A DNA stretch of 64,000 nt, taken from assembly GCA_963783835.1 (NCBI GenBank), contig CAWAOX010000013.1, forward strand, positions 1 to 64,000, read 5' to 3'. Numbering within the stretch: position 1 is the stretch's first letter; each line of letters begins with the position of its first letter. The stretch is from CAIQPS01 sp963783835 (lineage in GTDB: Bacteria; Actinomycetota; Thermoleophilia; RBG-16-64-13). Below are positions 8,307-16,174 of this stretch, piece after piece. Under the pieces are notes generated by a model. It worked only from the letters and a program-made list of their open reading frames with translations. It was not told the origin of the DNA and did no database searches. The position numbers and the translations under genes are program-made.

Positions 8307-11015
8307 CTACTGCGAGACCGGAATGACTCCCAGCCGCCGCGCCTTCACCACCGCCTCGCGCCGGCTCCCGACTCCCAGCTTCCTGTAGATGCTGAGGGTA
8401 TGGCGCTTCACGGTGGACGGAGAGATCACCAACCGCTTCGCGATCTCCTTGTTACTCATTCGCTCTTCGAGCAGAACGAGCACATCGAGTTCGCGGTTTG
8501 TCAGCAGATTATCGATCAGGTAGTCCTCGGCGCCGGCGTCCGGGCGACTCTGGGGGGTGGCCTCAGACGGACGGCGCTCCTGCGCGAATGAGGCTATCAG
8601 GTCGTCGAGGAAGGTATCAGCGCCCCCGCGAAGACGGAGCGCCTGCAAGAGCGAGTAGACCCGGTTCCCCATCTCGGGGAACAACCGGACCAAGCGGCCG
8701 GGCTTAGCCAGGGCCACCGCCTGGGCCAGCGAGGCCAGAGCCTCGGGAGTCCGATCCTGACGATCAAGAACGAGCGCCCGAAGCACGAGACACTGCGCAG
8801 ACCGGAAGATGTTGCCGTTTGTTTCCGCAGTCGCGAGTAGTCTGTCTAGAACCGCCTGGCAGGCTGCCAGGTCGTCGTCGTCACCCTCCAGCGTGAGTAC
8901 CGATATGGCGCTGAGGGGGCTTAACTCGTAGCAGACCTCGAGCGACAGCGGTCGGTCATCCGCCGCGTTGAGAAAGCCCCGGGCGAGGGCCGCGCCGTCT
9001 GTGGGCCGACCAGACGACCCGGATAGGCGGGCTCGTAGCAGCCGAATCTCAGGTCCCAGGGGAGAGCCGAGATCCGAAGTGAGGCGCGCGAACTGATCCA
9101 GGATCTCAAGGGACTCGTCCAGTCTGCCCTGGGCGTGCCGCACCCAGGCACGTCCGTAGAAACTCTGCTTCACTGCGACCATGTGGGATTCGTACGGTGC
9201 GACGGCCGCATAGTGCTCCTCGGCAGTGGTGAGATCGTTCCTGAGGTAGGCGGCCAGCCCCAATGAGTAGTGAGCCCAGCCTACGCTGTCCCTCAGCTCG
9301 CGCGCAGTCACCTCGTTCAGCATCAGCCTCGCGGACTGGTCCGCATAGTCCACGTCGCCGGTCATGAACCCCATCAGGCACAGCCCGACCATGGCCCGAG
9401 GATGGACGGCCTTCCCGTAGTCCCCGAAGGAAGCGCGGCGGAAGACCTCAAAGGCTTCGTCGTTCCGCCCCAGGAGATGCAGGCCGCCACCCTCGTACCA
9501 GCTGGCGGTGGCTCGGGCCAAGTGATAGTCCGGGGGGAGCAATTCCAGCGCACGGCGAGCGTAGAGCAGCGCCTCGTCTCCGTTGCCCTGAACGTAAAAG
9601 CTGATCTCCGCCCGCATCGCGGCGATCACTCCGCGAAGAGCCATGTCATCGTCGAGCGGCTGCTCCGACTCGTCGAGCAGTCTTTCTGCTCGCTCGCAGT
9701 GTCGGATGACGCCCGCGAGGTCATGTCGAGCGTCTGCCAGCCAGGCATGGATCATCACCAGTCGGGGGCGCCTATCTGCGACGTCCGGCCCCAGCATGCC
9801 GACCCAGCGCTCCAGCTCCCGCCATCGCTCCTGTTCGACGGCGGCCCGCGCGTGAGCTTCGACCACATCGGCAGCCGCCTCCGGCCTGCCCGCCTGGAGA
9901 AGGTGAGCTACCGCGTCTTCCACCCGGTCATGGGCATCGAGCCACTCGGCTGCTCGGATGTGCAGCGCGGCCAGGTCCTCGGCGGACAGGTCGGCGTTGA
10001 GCAAGCGGCGCAACAGGTCGCGGAAGAGGTGGTGGTATCGAAACCACTCCCGCTGCTCGTCGAGCGAGACCACGAACAGGTTACGGTCTTCCAACCATTC
10101 GAGCATCGGCCTCCCCTCGAAAGAGTCGGCAGCACCGTCACCGATGACCGCACGGCAGAGCGGCGCAGTCAGGCGCTCGAGGATCGACGTGGCCTCCAGG
10201 TAGTACTGGACGGCCGGATCGAGCTGGTGCCACAGCTCGTCCATGAGATAGTCGGTGACGAAGCGATCACTGCCGGCAAACGCCCGGATGCCTTGGTCGA
10301 CGTCGTCGCGGCTTAGCAGCGACAGCGCAGCTAGATGGATGCCGGCGATCCAACCCTCGGTCCGCTGCATCAGGGACGAGAGCTGGGTCTCGGTGAGGGG
10401 TCGACCGAATGCCTCCCGTAGATACTCCTCCGCCTCTTCGTAGCTGAAGCGCAGATCTGCAACCCTCAACTCGTTCAACAGACCGCGTCCCCTCAATGCG
10501 CCGAGAGGTAGCAGAGGGTCCGCGCGGGAGGCCAAGACGAGATGGAGCGAACGGGGTGGCTGGTAGACAAGGTGCCGGAGGATCTCGGAAGTCCGGGGAT
10601 CCTTCAAGAGGTGGCAGTCATCGAGCACCAGGATGAACTCATCGAGCTCATCCAGGTCGTTCGTCAACTCTCTGAGCAGCACTTCGAGCACCGGAAGTCC
10701 AGGACGGCCGAGAAGAGACCTGACGTTGCGACAGGAGTCGGGAAAGACGATGCCGATAGCCTCAACCAGCTCTTCCAGGAACAGGGTGGGCTCGTTGTCG
10801 GTTTGATCGAGCGTGAGCCAGGCCGAAGGCAGCCCCTGATGCTGTATCCACTGGGCAAGGAGCGTCGTCTTGCCGTAGCCCGCCGGCGCGGCGATCAGCG
10901 AGAATTGCCCTGCGAGGCCCTCGTCCAGCCTCTCGAGCAGCCGTGGGCGCTCCCGCAAACCCCGCCCGACTCTGGGTGGTCGCAGCTTCGCGCGAAGGAG
11001 ACGACCGGAAGTCAT
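8307..11015 (-). CDS. Large ATP-dependent LuxR-family (MalT-like) transcriptional regulator, 902 aa
   Basis: A STAND-type LAL regulator. Walker A is APAGYGKTTLLAQW (about residues 42-55) and Walker B is FILVLDDCHLL (about 127-137). A NACHT/winged region and a long TPR-like helical array run from about 400 to 780. The C-terminal LuxR helix-turn-helix reads LTNRELDVLVLLEERMSN and VISPSTVKRHTLSIYRKLG. Proteins of this type switch on catabolic operons when a ligand and ATP are bound. It is transcribed in the same direction as, and 123 bases above, the glycyl-radical operon, which it probably activates (inference). The gene is intact despite the broken genes just downstream. Confidence 0.93.
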   Translation of the reverse strand: MTSGRLLRAKLRPPRVGRGLRERPRLLERLDEGLAGQFSLIAAPAGYGKTTLLAQWIQHQGLPSAWLTLDQTDNEPTLFLEELVEAIGIVFPDSCRNVRSLLGRPGLPVLEVLLRELTNDLDELDEFILVLDDCHLLKDPRTSEILRHLVYQPPRSLHLVLASRADPLLPLGALRGRGLLNELRVADLRFSYEEAEEYLREAFGRPLTETQLSSLMQRTEGWIAGIHLAALSLLSRDDVDQGIRAFAGSDRFVTDYLMDELWHQLDPAVQYYLEATSILERLTAPLCRAVIGDGAADSFEGRPMLEWLEDRNLFVVSLDEQREWFRYHHLFRDLLRRLLNADLSAEDLAALHIRAAEWLDAHDRVEDAVAHLLQAGRPEAAADVVEAHARAAVEQERWRELERWVGMLGPDVADRRPRLVMIHAWLADARHDLAGVIRHCERAERLLDESEQPLDDDMALRGVIAAMRAEISFYVQGNGDEALLYARRALELLPPDYHLARATASWYEGGGLHLLGRNDEAFEVFRRASFGDYGKAVHPRAMVGLCLMGFMTGDVDYADQSARLMLNEVTARELRDSVGWAHYSLGLAAYLRNDLTTAEEHYAAVAPYESHMVAVKQSFYGRAWVRHAQGRLDESLEILDQFARLTSDLGSPLGPEIRLLRARLSGSSGRPTDGAALARGFLNAADDRPLSLEVCYELSPLSAISVLTLEGDDDDLAACQAVLDRLLATAETNGNIFRSAQCLVLRALVLDRQDRTPEALASLAQAVALAKPGRLVRLFPEMGNRVYSLLQALRLRGGADTFLDDLIASFAQERRPSEATPQSRPDAGAEDYLIDNLLTNRELDVLVLLEERMSNKEIAKRLVISPSTVKRHTLSIYRKLGVGSRREAVVKARRLGVIPVSQ

Positions 11016-11490
11016 CTGAAGGGCCCTCCTTCGCTCGTCATGAGCTCACCGGGCCGTGACTCTCCCGTCGGATGCCCTGTGGCAGCCCAACTCGACATGC
11101 GGCGGTTCCCCATGCATTCTCTCTGTTAACAGGGATTTGTCCGGGCTTCATGATACCGTAAGTGCCTTTCCGAGCCTCCCGTCGATCGGTCCCGTAGCTC
11201 CTTGTCGACTGTGCTACACGAAGCGGGCGAAGCCAGATCACACCGACATTTGCATCCGGCGGCCGCAGCAGAACCAGGCATTGTCGCGAGCCTGGAAGGC
11301 GTCAAGATAGGCATTACGAAAGGAGTGCGACAGAATATGGATGTCATAGCAGGCGAGAGCCCATATGCGAGAGCGACGAATAAAGGCAGAGGCGATCCTG
11401 GCAGCCGATGCGGAACATATTGCGGGCCTGTCCGGCCGACGGTCGTCTAAGCGGTGGCGAAGATGCCCAGAATAAGCCGATGATGCGGCG
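11016..11490. other. 475-base intergenic region, mostly without a gene
   Basis: The divergent space between the LuxR-type regulator and the DUF3795-like gene. I see no convincing coding signal up to about 11400. From 11409 a plus-strand reading gives CGTYCG, which resembles the N-terminal Cys motif of DUF3795 proteins, but it stops at 11450 and needs shifts to join the downstream frame. The regulator's promoter should lie here; I find no clear -35/-10 pair. Confidence 0.4.
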
Positions 11491-11772
11491 ATGAGCGCCT
11501 TATGCGCGAACAAGCTGAATGATGCTCGTTGTACTGACTGTGATGAGTTGCCTTGCTACCGCATTGCGGACCTGATCGCTGTCGGTTTTTTGCACCGTGG
11601 TGAGTACCTGCCAAACCTTGCGAAGATGCGTGAGATGGGCGTCCAGAAATGGATCGAGTATGAAGAAGAGCGTTGGAGGTGTTCTCAGTGCGGCTTGCCC
11701 ATGAGTTGGTATGACGCCAAATGCGCCAGATGTGGGGAGGCAAGGTCTGGGCGTTTGTTCCCTCTGACGTAG
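11491..11772 (+). CDS. DUF3795-like Cys-rich protein, probably truncated at the N-terminus, 93 aa
   Basis: CANKLNDARCTDCDELPCYRI followed by LPNLAKMREMGVQKWIEYEEERWRCSQCG matches my memory of DUF3795 (a small Cys-rich, possibly metal-binding family), including the conserved run before the C-terminal CSQCG and CARCG pairs. The family normally begins with a CG-x-x-CG segment, absent from this reading but present as CGTYCG about 80 bases upstream in another frame. The gene may therefore have lost its start through indels. No neighbour runs in the same direction. Confidence 0.6.
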   Translation: MSALCANKLNDARCTDCDELPCYRIADLIAVGFLHRGEYLPNLAKMREMGVQKWIEYEEERWRCSQCGLPMSWYDAKCARCGEARSGRLFPLT

Positions 11773-12030
11773 GATAGTGCCTTGCCTTGAACCTTGCCCT
11801 TGCTGTTCAGGCAAGGAGGGACAGGCGCGACTCTGCGTCATGGAGCAGCGTGGTGTTGTTCCGTCCGTCTGGCACCCATGAGTGCCGTCGAGTTTGCCCC
11901 AATTGTCGACTGGAATTGCCGACTAGAACCCTGTGGGCGGGCGGGCTCAAGTCCGCCGACCTCGGGTTTGACGTCAGAGGGCTCCCCGTCCCAACGATCG
12001 CTCTCGCCGCCGCCCCCGCCTGCCGCACCC

Positions 12031-13041
12031 CTAAAGCCTGAACAACTCCTTGGCGTTGCCCTCGCAGACCTGCTCCTTCTCCGCATCGGAGATGGGCAGG
12101 TCCTTGATGAAGTCGATGCCCAAGTGCATCTGCTCGAACGGGTAGTCGGTCGCGAGGACGATCTTGTCGAGGCCCAAGGCGTCCCGGGTGCAGTAGTAGG
12201 CAGCGGGCAGATAGTTGCCGCTGGACGTCACCCATAGGTTCTTCTTGACGTAGTAGCTGGCAAGTTCCTTGCTGCCCGGGCCGATGTCCTCAGCGGGCTC
12301 GCAGTAGCCCTGCCGGTAGGCGGTGTCCACCCGGTCGAGCAGGAAGGGGATGGCCTCTCCGAAGTGCCCGAGGATGATCTTGAGCTTCGGGAACCGGTCG
12401 AAGACGCCGCGGTGGATCATCCGCAGGAACACGTACATGACCTCGGTACCGAAGCCGAACGTCGGCCCGGCCAGGCAGATGCCGAAGGAGCGCAGTTCGG
12501 GGATCATCGGGGCGGTCGGATGAAGGTACACCGGGACGTCGAGAGCTTCAGCGGCTTCGAGGATGGGCCAGTAGCGCTTCTCGTCCAGATAAGAATCCCC
12601 GAAGTTGGAATGGGTGTGCCAGCCCAGAAAACCCAGCTCCTTGACGCAGCGCTCCAGCTCTTTGACCGCCTCCGCCGGCTCTTTCACCGAGACGGTGGCC
12701 ATGCCGGCCAGCCGGTCGGGGTAGGCGGCGATGTAATCTGCCAGCCGGTCGTTGGCGTCGCGCGCCACCTTGGTGGCGGTCTCCGGATCGAGCGGTTCGA
12801 CACCCGGCGCCGTCAGCGACAGGATCGCGAAGTCGACGCCCGCGGCGTCCATTGCTTTGATGCGCCCCTCCCCCATGTCGGCGAGCTTCGGGCCCGCGCC
12901 CGTCTTGCCGATGGGGATGATGGCGTCCTCCCAATAGGCCAGCCCCTTACCCTCCACGACCCGCGGGACTGTCGTCCGCGCGTTCAGCGTCTCCATGTAA
13001 AGCGGCGTGGTGAAATGGTGCTCCGTATCGATGGTCCTCAT
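12031..13041 (-). CDS. Amidohydrolase-2 family protein (ACMSD / gamma-resorcylate decarboxylase type), 337 aa
   Basis: A TIM-barrel metal-dependent hydrolase or decarboxylase. The N-terminal DTEHHF supplies the first metal ligands. LGWHTHSNFGDSYLDE, VPVYLHPTAP, LKIILGHFGEAIPFLLDR and LATDYPFEQ carry the later His and Asp ligands typical of the ACMSD and resorcylate decarboxylase family, which removes CO2 from hydroxy-aromatic or related acids. ATG 13041 is supported by AGGAG seven bases upstream; a longer upstream reading lacks family similarity. It starts 31 bases after the stop of the hydrolase at 13073 and is likely co-transcribed with it. The exact substrate cannot be read from sequence. 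Confidence 0.85.
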   Translation of the reverse strand: MRTIDTEHHFTTPLYMETLNARTTVPRVVEGKGLAYWEDAIIPIGKTGAGPKLADMGEGRIKAMDAAGVDFAILSLTAPGVEPLDPETATKVARDANDRLADYIAAYPDRLAGMATVSVKEPAEAVKELERCVKELGFLGWHTHSNFGDSYLDEKRYWPILEAAEALDVPVYLHPTAPMIPELRSFGICLAGPTFGFGTEVMYVFLRMIHRGVFDRFPKLKIILGHFGEAIPFLLDRVDTAYRQGYCEPAEDIGPGSKELASYYVKKNLWVTSSGNYLPAAYYCTRDALGLDKIVLATDYPFEQMHLGIDFIKDLPISDAEKEQVCEGNAKELFRL

Positions 13042-13072
13042 GCGTGGTCTCCTGCTGTTTGTAGGACCCCGT

Positions 13073-13855
13073 TTACACGGCGGCCGCGAACTCCCTGATA
13101 GCTCTGGCCACTTCCTGAGGAAGCGCGTAGTGGGCAGCGTGGTTTCCGGGCAGGACGACGACCTCGCACGGGGTGCGCTCGCCCAGCCAGCACGCAACCT
13201 CCCCAAAGAACGGCAGGGTCTCTGCTCCGTACAGGACCTGGACCGGTGTTCTCACGCCGGCGAGTCCCTCGTCAGTCACGCCATACCCCTCGAAGTTGCC
13301 GAACTCGTACTTGATCCAGGTGTCGTCGGCCTCCATCCGCTCGCGGTAGCCGGCGGAGAGTCCGTTGTAGAGTTCCTCGCCCATGAGCATCTTCATGAAG
13401 GGGATCTTGCCATTGGCCGTAGCCTGGGCAAGGCCGGCCGAAGTGGCCGCCGGATCGCTCATGCCGGCCGCGAGGGGTGGTTCGTGCAGCATGGCTCTGG
13501 TGACCAGCTCAGGGTGGCGCAGGACCAAGGCGAGCGCGATGATCGCCCCGGAACTGTTGCCCCACAAGATGGCCGGAGCCAGATCGAGGGCTTGAAGCAG
13601 GGCCGCGGCGTCGTCGACCTGTTCATCCACCGTGGTGCCGGCGAAGCCGGCCGGTCGCGGACTGCGCGAGAAACCCCGGCGGTCGTAGGAGAGGATCGTA
13701 AACTCCTCCTTCAGCAAGTCGGCGACGCGGAGGTACTCCTCGGCGTCGCCTTCTGCGCCGGGGATGAAGAACAGCGTGGGACCTGAACCGCGGATCTCGT
13801 AGTAGAGCTTGGTGCCGTTGACTTCGGCCGTTCCTGTCCTTACTTCCTGGGCCAT
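13073..13855 (-). CDS. Alpha/beta-fold hydrolase, 260 aa
   Basis: A classical alpha/beta hydrolase. The oxyanion region is TLFFIPGAEGDAEEY, followed by LSYDRRGFSRSP. The nucleophile elbow is LWGNSSGAIIAL, with Ser in G-N-S-S-G. The acid is likely in PVQVLYGAETLPFF, and the catalytic His is in LPGNHAAHY near the C-terminus. ATG 13855 is preceded by AAGGGAA. An in-frame extension reaches 14239, but it runs back through IS debris and a tRNA fragment and is not real coding sequence. It is paired with the downstream amidohydrolase. Confidence 0.88.
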   Translation of the reverse strand: MAQEVRTGTAEVNGTKLYYEIRGSGPTLFFIPGAEGDAEEYLRVADLLKEEFTILSYDRRGFSRSPRPAGFAGTTVDEQVDDAAALLQALDLAPAILWGNSSGAIIALALVLRHPELVTRAMLHEPPLAAGMSDPAATSAGLAQATANGKIPFMKMLMGEELYNGLSAGYRERMEADDTWIKYEFGNFEGYGVTDEGLAGVRTPVQVLYGAETLPFFGEVACWLGERTPCEVVVLPGNHAAHYALPQEVARAIREFAAAV

Positions 13856-13925
13856 CTCGCTTCCCTTCTGTGTGGAGTTGGAGTTGGAGTTGCCCCGGTT
13901 CCGTGGACGGTTGAGGTCTCTTCTT

Positions 13926-14050
13926 TCAGGCCTCAGCCATGTGTCTCCTTTCGTAGCTGATCGGGGAGAGATAGTCAAGAGCCGAGCGCCGGCGTGACGG
14001 GTTATACCAGCCTTCGATGAAGCTGAAGACCCGAGCATGTGCGAGACGCA
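13926..14050 (-). pseudogene. IS3-family transposase C-terminal remnant
   Basis: The reading ARVFSFIEGWYNPSRRRSALDYLSP followed by SYERR is the familiar end of IS3-family OrfB (integrase core). Nothing upstream continues it, so only about 40 codons survive. It lies next to the orphan tRNA 3' fragment and marks this junction as a site of past insertions. Confidence 0.8.
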
Positions 14051-14161
14051 AGCGATGATGGCTTGAGAGCGGGGAAGAAGACTGGAAACGATTGAGACTC
14101 CGTGGCCAGCTTGTGGGCAAACCGTGGGCAGAGAGGATTCTGGAGTTTGCTTCCTAAGAGT

Positions 14162-14186
14162 AAAGCCCCGCTTGTGACGGGGCTTT
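14162..14186 (-). terminator. Intrinsic terminator-like hairpin beside the tRNA fragment
   Basis: AAAGCCCCG and CGGGGCTTT form a nine-pair stem around a seven-base loop. It stands where a terminator for a minus-strand tRNA would be, directly after the tRNA 3' fragment at 14190-14233. Confidence 0.7.
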
Positions 14187-14189
14187 AGA

Positions 14190-14233
14190 GGTAGCGGGGA
14201 CAGGATTTGAACCTGTGACCTTCGGGTTATGAG
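14190..14233 (-). repeat. Orphan 3' part of tRNA-fMet, 44 bp, candidate att site
   Basis: These 44 bases are identical to 39663-39706, the anticodon-to-acceptor part of the intact initiator tRNA at 39662-39738, in the same orientation. The 5' half of the tRNA is missing here. Duplication of a tRNA 3' end at the far boundary of an inserted segment is the standard trace of site-specific integration. No integrase gene is evident in the window. Confidence 0.9.
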
Positions 14234-14448
14234 TGGCATCTAGGCCGTTCTTTGCGATGAACGCGGGTTCTGCTTAGCGCCGACCACGCCCAATATGCGC
14301 GTTCTCGTGGAAGCGGTCCTGACGCCTGGTGACGGCCCATACCGAGCGGGACGTTGGAAGAATGTTGGTGGGGTGAGACTCCGCCGTGGTCGAGGCAGCC
14401 AGAGCCGCGCAGCGACGAATAACGTCCATTTCGTATCCCGGACCAGCC

Positions 14449-16053
14449 CTAGACCTCCCCGACGATGGGCACGAGCAAGTGCGAGTCGAACACCCCGCCC
14501 GTGTGGACAATGCATCTGCCAGAGCCGAGACGCTCGCCATAAGCATGCGGCGTGGATATCTTCTCTCCGCCTCGATACTGCCCGGATATCTCCACCTTGA
14601 GCGTCTCGCCCGCGCGGAATAGTGTCCCTGAAGGCAGCACGGGTATATGGCAGGGCACGACGTCCCCTGGCTTGACCTTCTCCCCAGGGCCCACTACCCG
14701 CCTAAGATACGGTTCCCACGGAGTGGACCTTTCTTCGTCGAGCTCGCGGTGCGAAAGCCGCAACCAGCCTAGAGCGACAGGATAGGTGCCCGGAGTCAGT
14801 GCGGCGTCAAACCGCACCTCCTCGCCGCCGACGTCGATCTTTCGTATGGTCACGAAGATGTCGGCATCGTCTGCGTCTTGAAGGCTAACCCACAGCTTCA
14901 GGCTCATGTAGCCGGTGACTTCGGTGTCAGCTCGAAACAGATGATCGAAGACGAGTTTCCCGTCCCGAGTCGCGTAGCCGGCCTCGCTCACCGCTTCGTT
15001 CCTCGCATCGCCAACGCTCAGGCTCGCGGCATCGAGATACATCTCGGCGTACGCGGTCCTCCCCACAGGGAAATCAGACTCGTGGCGCACGGTGTACTTG
15101 TCGATGCTCTCCCGCACTTCCATCCGCACGCGAGGCAGGTCCAGTATCCGATTGTCGATGCCCTTCAGGAAGCAATCGAGGAATGACTTTCGCGCCATCC
15201 GAGCTTCCGCCGCGTAGAACTCCGCCCATTCCTGCCTACCGTGGATATACAGGAACTTGTGCGCGGAACTGATCTTGCGAAACGCCCGGAACGACCCCCT
15301 GGTATGGACCCCATGCCCGGACCAAGTCGCGCAGATCAGTGCCGGCACAGTTATCTCGGACAGGAAATCATCCTCCTGCTTCTCAATCCCGATTGGCGGG
15401 TCGTCGCGTTCGGGGGACGGCCACGCTGGATCGTGGGCTGGGGTGATGCCGTCTATCATGCCCGTCGGCTTTGTGAACCGTGTCTCCCGTATCCCCCCGG
15501 GGAACATGGCATCCCGGTAGAAATCAGTTATACCCTCCCAAGGGATGATCGCTTTCAGGTGCGGCGGATCAAGACCGGCCACTCGCCATTGCGAGAACGC
15601 GAGAATGGAGACGCCACTCAAACCGACGTTCCCGCTGCTCCAGGGCTGTACTCCAGCCCACTCGATAGCGTCATACATGTCGCGAGCCCATACCCCTTGC
15701 GAGAGGATCGCTTGCGCACCCACTGAATCGTCCACCTCGGCGGTCTGCATCTGCCCCGGCGACCTGGCAAATCCTCGAGCATCGACAAGGATCAGCGCGT
15801 ACCCGTTGGGGACCCAAAACGAGGGATCCTCGGCTTCGAAAGTGATCGAACCTGTGACAGTTGGACTGTGCGGTTCGTATTGGATACCCCAGCCGGGATA
15901 CTTCTCCGACCAGAACATGTCCTTACCGAACGGGGTGAAGGCCATGATGACCGGATACTGCCCAGGCGCCATGGGGCGATAGACGTTGGCGCTAAGCATG
16001 AGGCCATCACGCATCGGGATGGGGATATTGATTTCGGTCGATATCTGGTGCAT
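14449..16053 (-). CDS. CocE/NonD-family hydrolase 1, 534 aa
   Basis: A serine hydrolase of the X-Pro dipeptidyl-peptidase/cocaine esterase type. It begins IPIPMRDGLMLSANVYRP. It has the nucleophile region LSGVSILAFSQW (Ser in G-V-S), a cap domain, and the C-terminal jelly-roll typical of the family (SLKLWVSLQDADDADIF, VEISGQYRGGEK). ATG 16053 has AAGGAGAG about seven bases upstream. The family cleaves esters, amides and acyl-peptide bonds; the substrate is unknown. It is a close paralogue of the next gene upstream, with a 272-bp stretch that is nucleotide-identical. It is the last gene before the left island boundary. Confidence 0.9.
   Translation of the reverse strand: MHQISTEINIPIPMRDGLMLSANVYRPMAPGQYPVIMAFTPFGKDMFWSEKYPGWGIQYEPHSPTVTGSITFEAEDPSFWVPNGYALILVDARGFARSPGQMQTAEVDDSVGAQAILSQGVWARDMYDAIEWAGVQPWSSGNVGLSGVSILAFSQWRVAGLDPPHLKAIIPWEGITDFYRDAMFPGGIRETRFTKPTGMIDGITPAHDPAWPSPERDDPPIGIEKQEDDFLSEITVPALICATWSGHGVHTRGSFRAFRKISSAHKFLYIHGRQEWAEFYAAEARMARKSFLDCFLKGIDNRILDLPRVRMEVRESIDKYTVRHESDFPVGRTAYAEMYLDAASLSVGDARNEAVSEAGYATRDGKLVFDHLFRADTEVTGYMSLKLWVSLQDADDADIFVTIRKIDVGGEEVRFDAALTPGTYPVALGWLRLSHRELDEERSTPWEPYLRRVVGPGEKVKPGDVVPCHIPVLPSGTLFRAGETLKVEISGQYRGGEKISTPHAYGERLGSGRCIVHTGGVFDSHLLVPIVGEV
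15754..16025 (-). repeat. 272-bp perfect direct repeat, copy 1
   Basis: Identical base for base to 17483-17754, within the 5' part of the two CocE-type genes. The rest of the two genes clearly differs, so this stretch was copied or converted recently. Confidence 0.95.
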
Positions 16054-16174
16054 TGAGTCTCTCCTTGAATTCGTTCCGCCGCAGCCGCGTTGGCTGCCTG
16101 CACCGTCTCGCACTTTCGGCAGCGCCCTGGAACCTAGTGCGTCGCTGCCCCCCTGTCGGCGCAGACAGGCTCAG

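Noticed and set aside
14012..14158. A plus-strand frame ending G-Q-L-V-G-K-P-W-A-E-R-I-L-E-F-A-S just left of the tRNA fragment, as the end of a tyrosine integrase
   Set aside because: The place is right for an integrase end, but there are stops upstream and no R-H-R-Y catalytic residue can be seen, so it cannot be supported.
13856..14239. A 128-residue N-terminal extension of the alpha/beta hydrolase, beginning with a T-R-R-S-Q-V-Q-I-L-S-P-L-P-like string
   Set aside because: That string is what a tRNA 3' end reads when translated, and the stretch also crosses IS3 debris and a terminator. The real start at 13855 has its own ribosome binding site.
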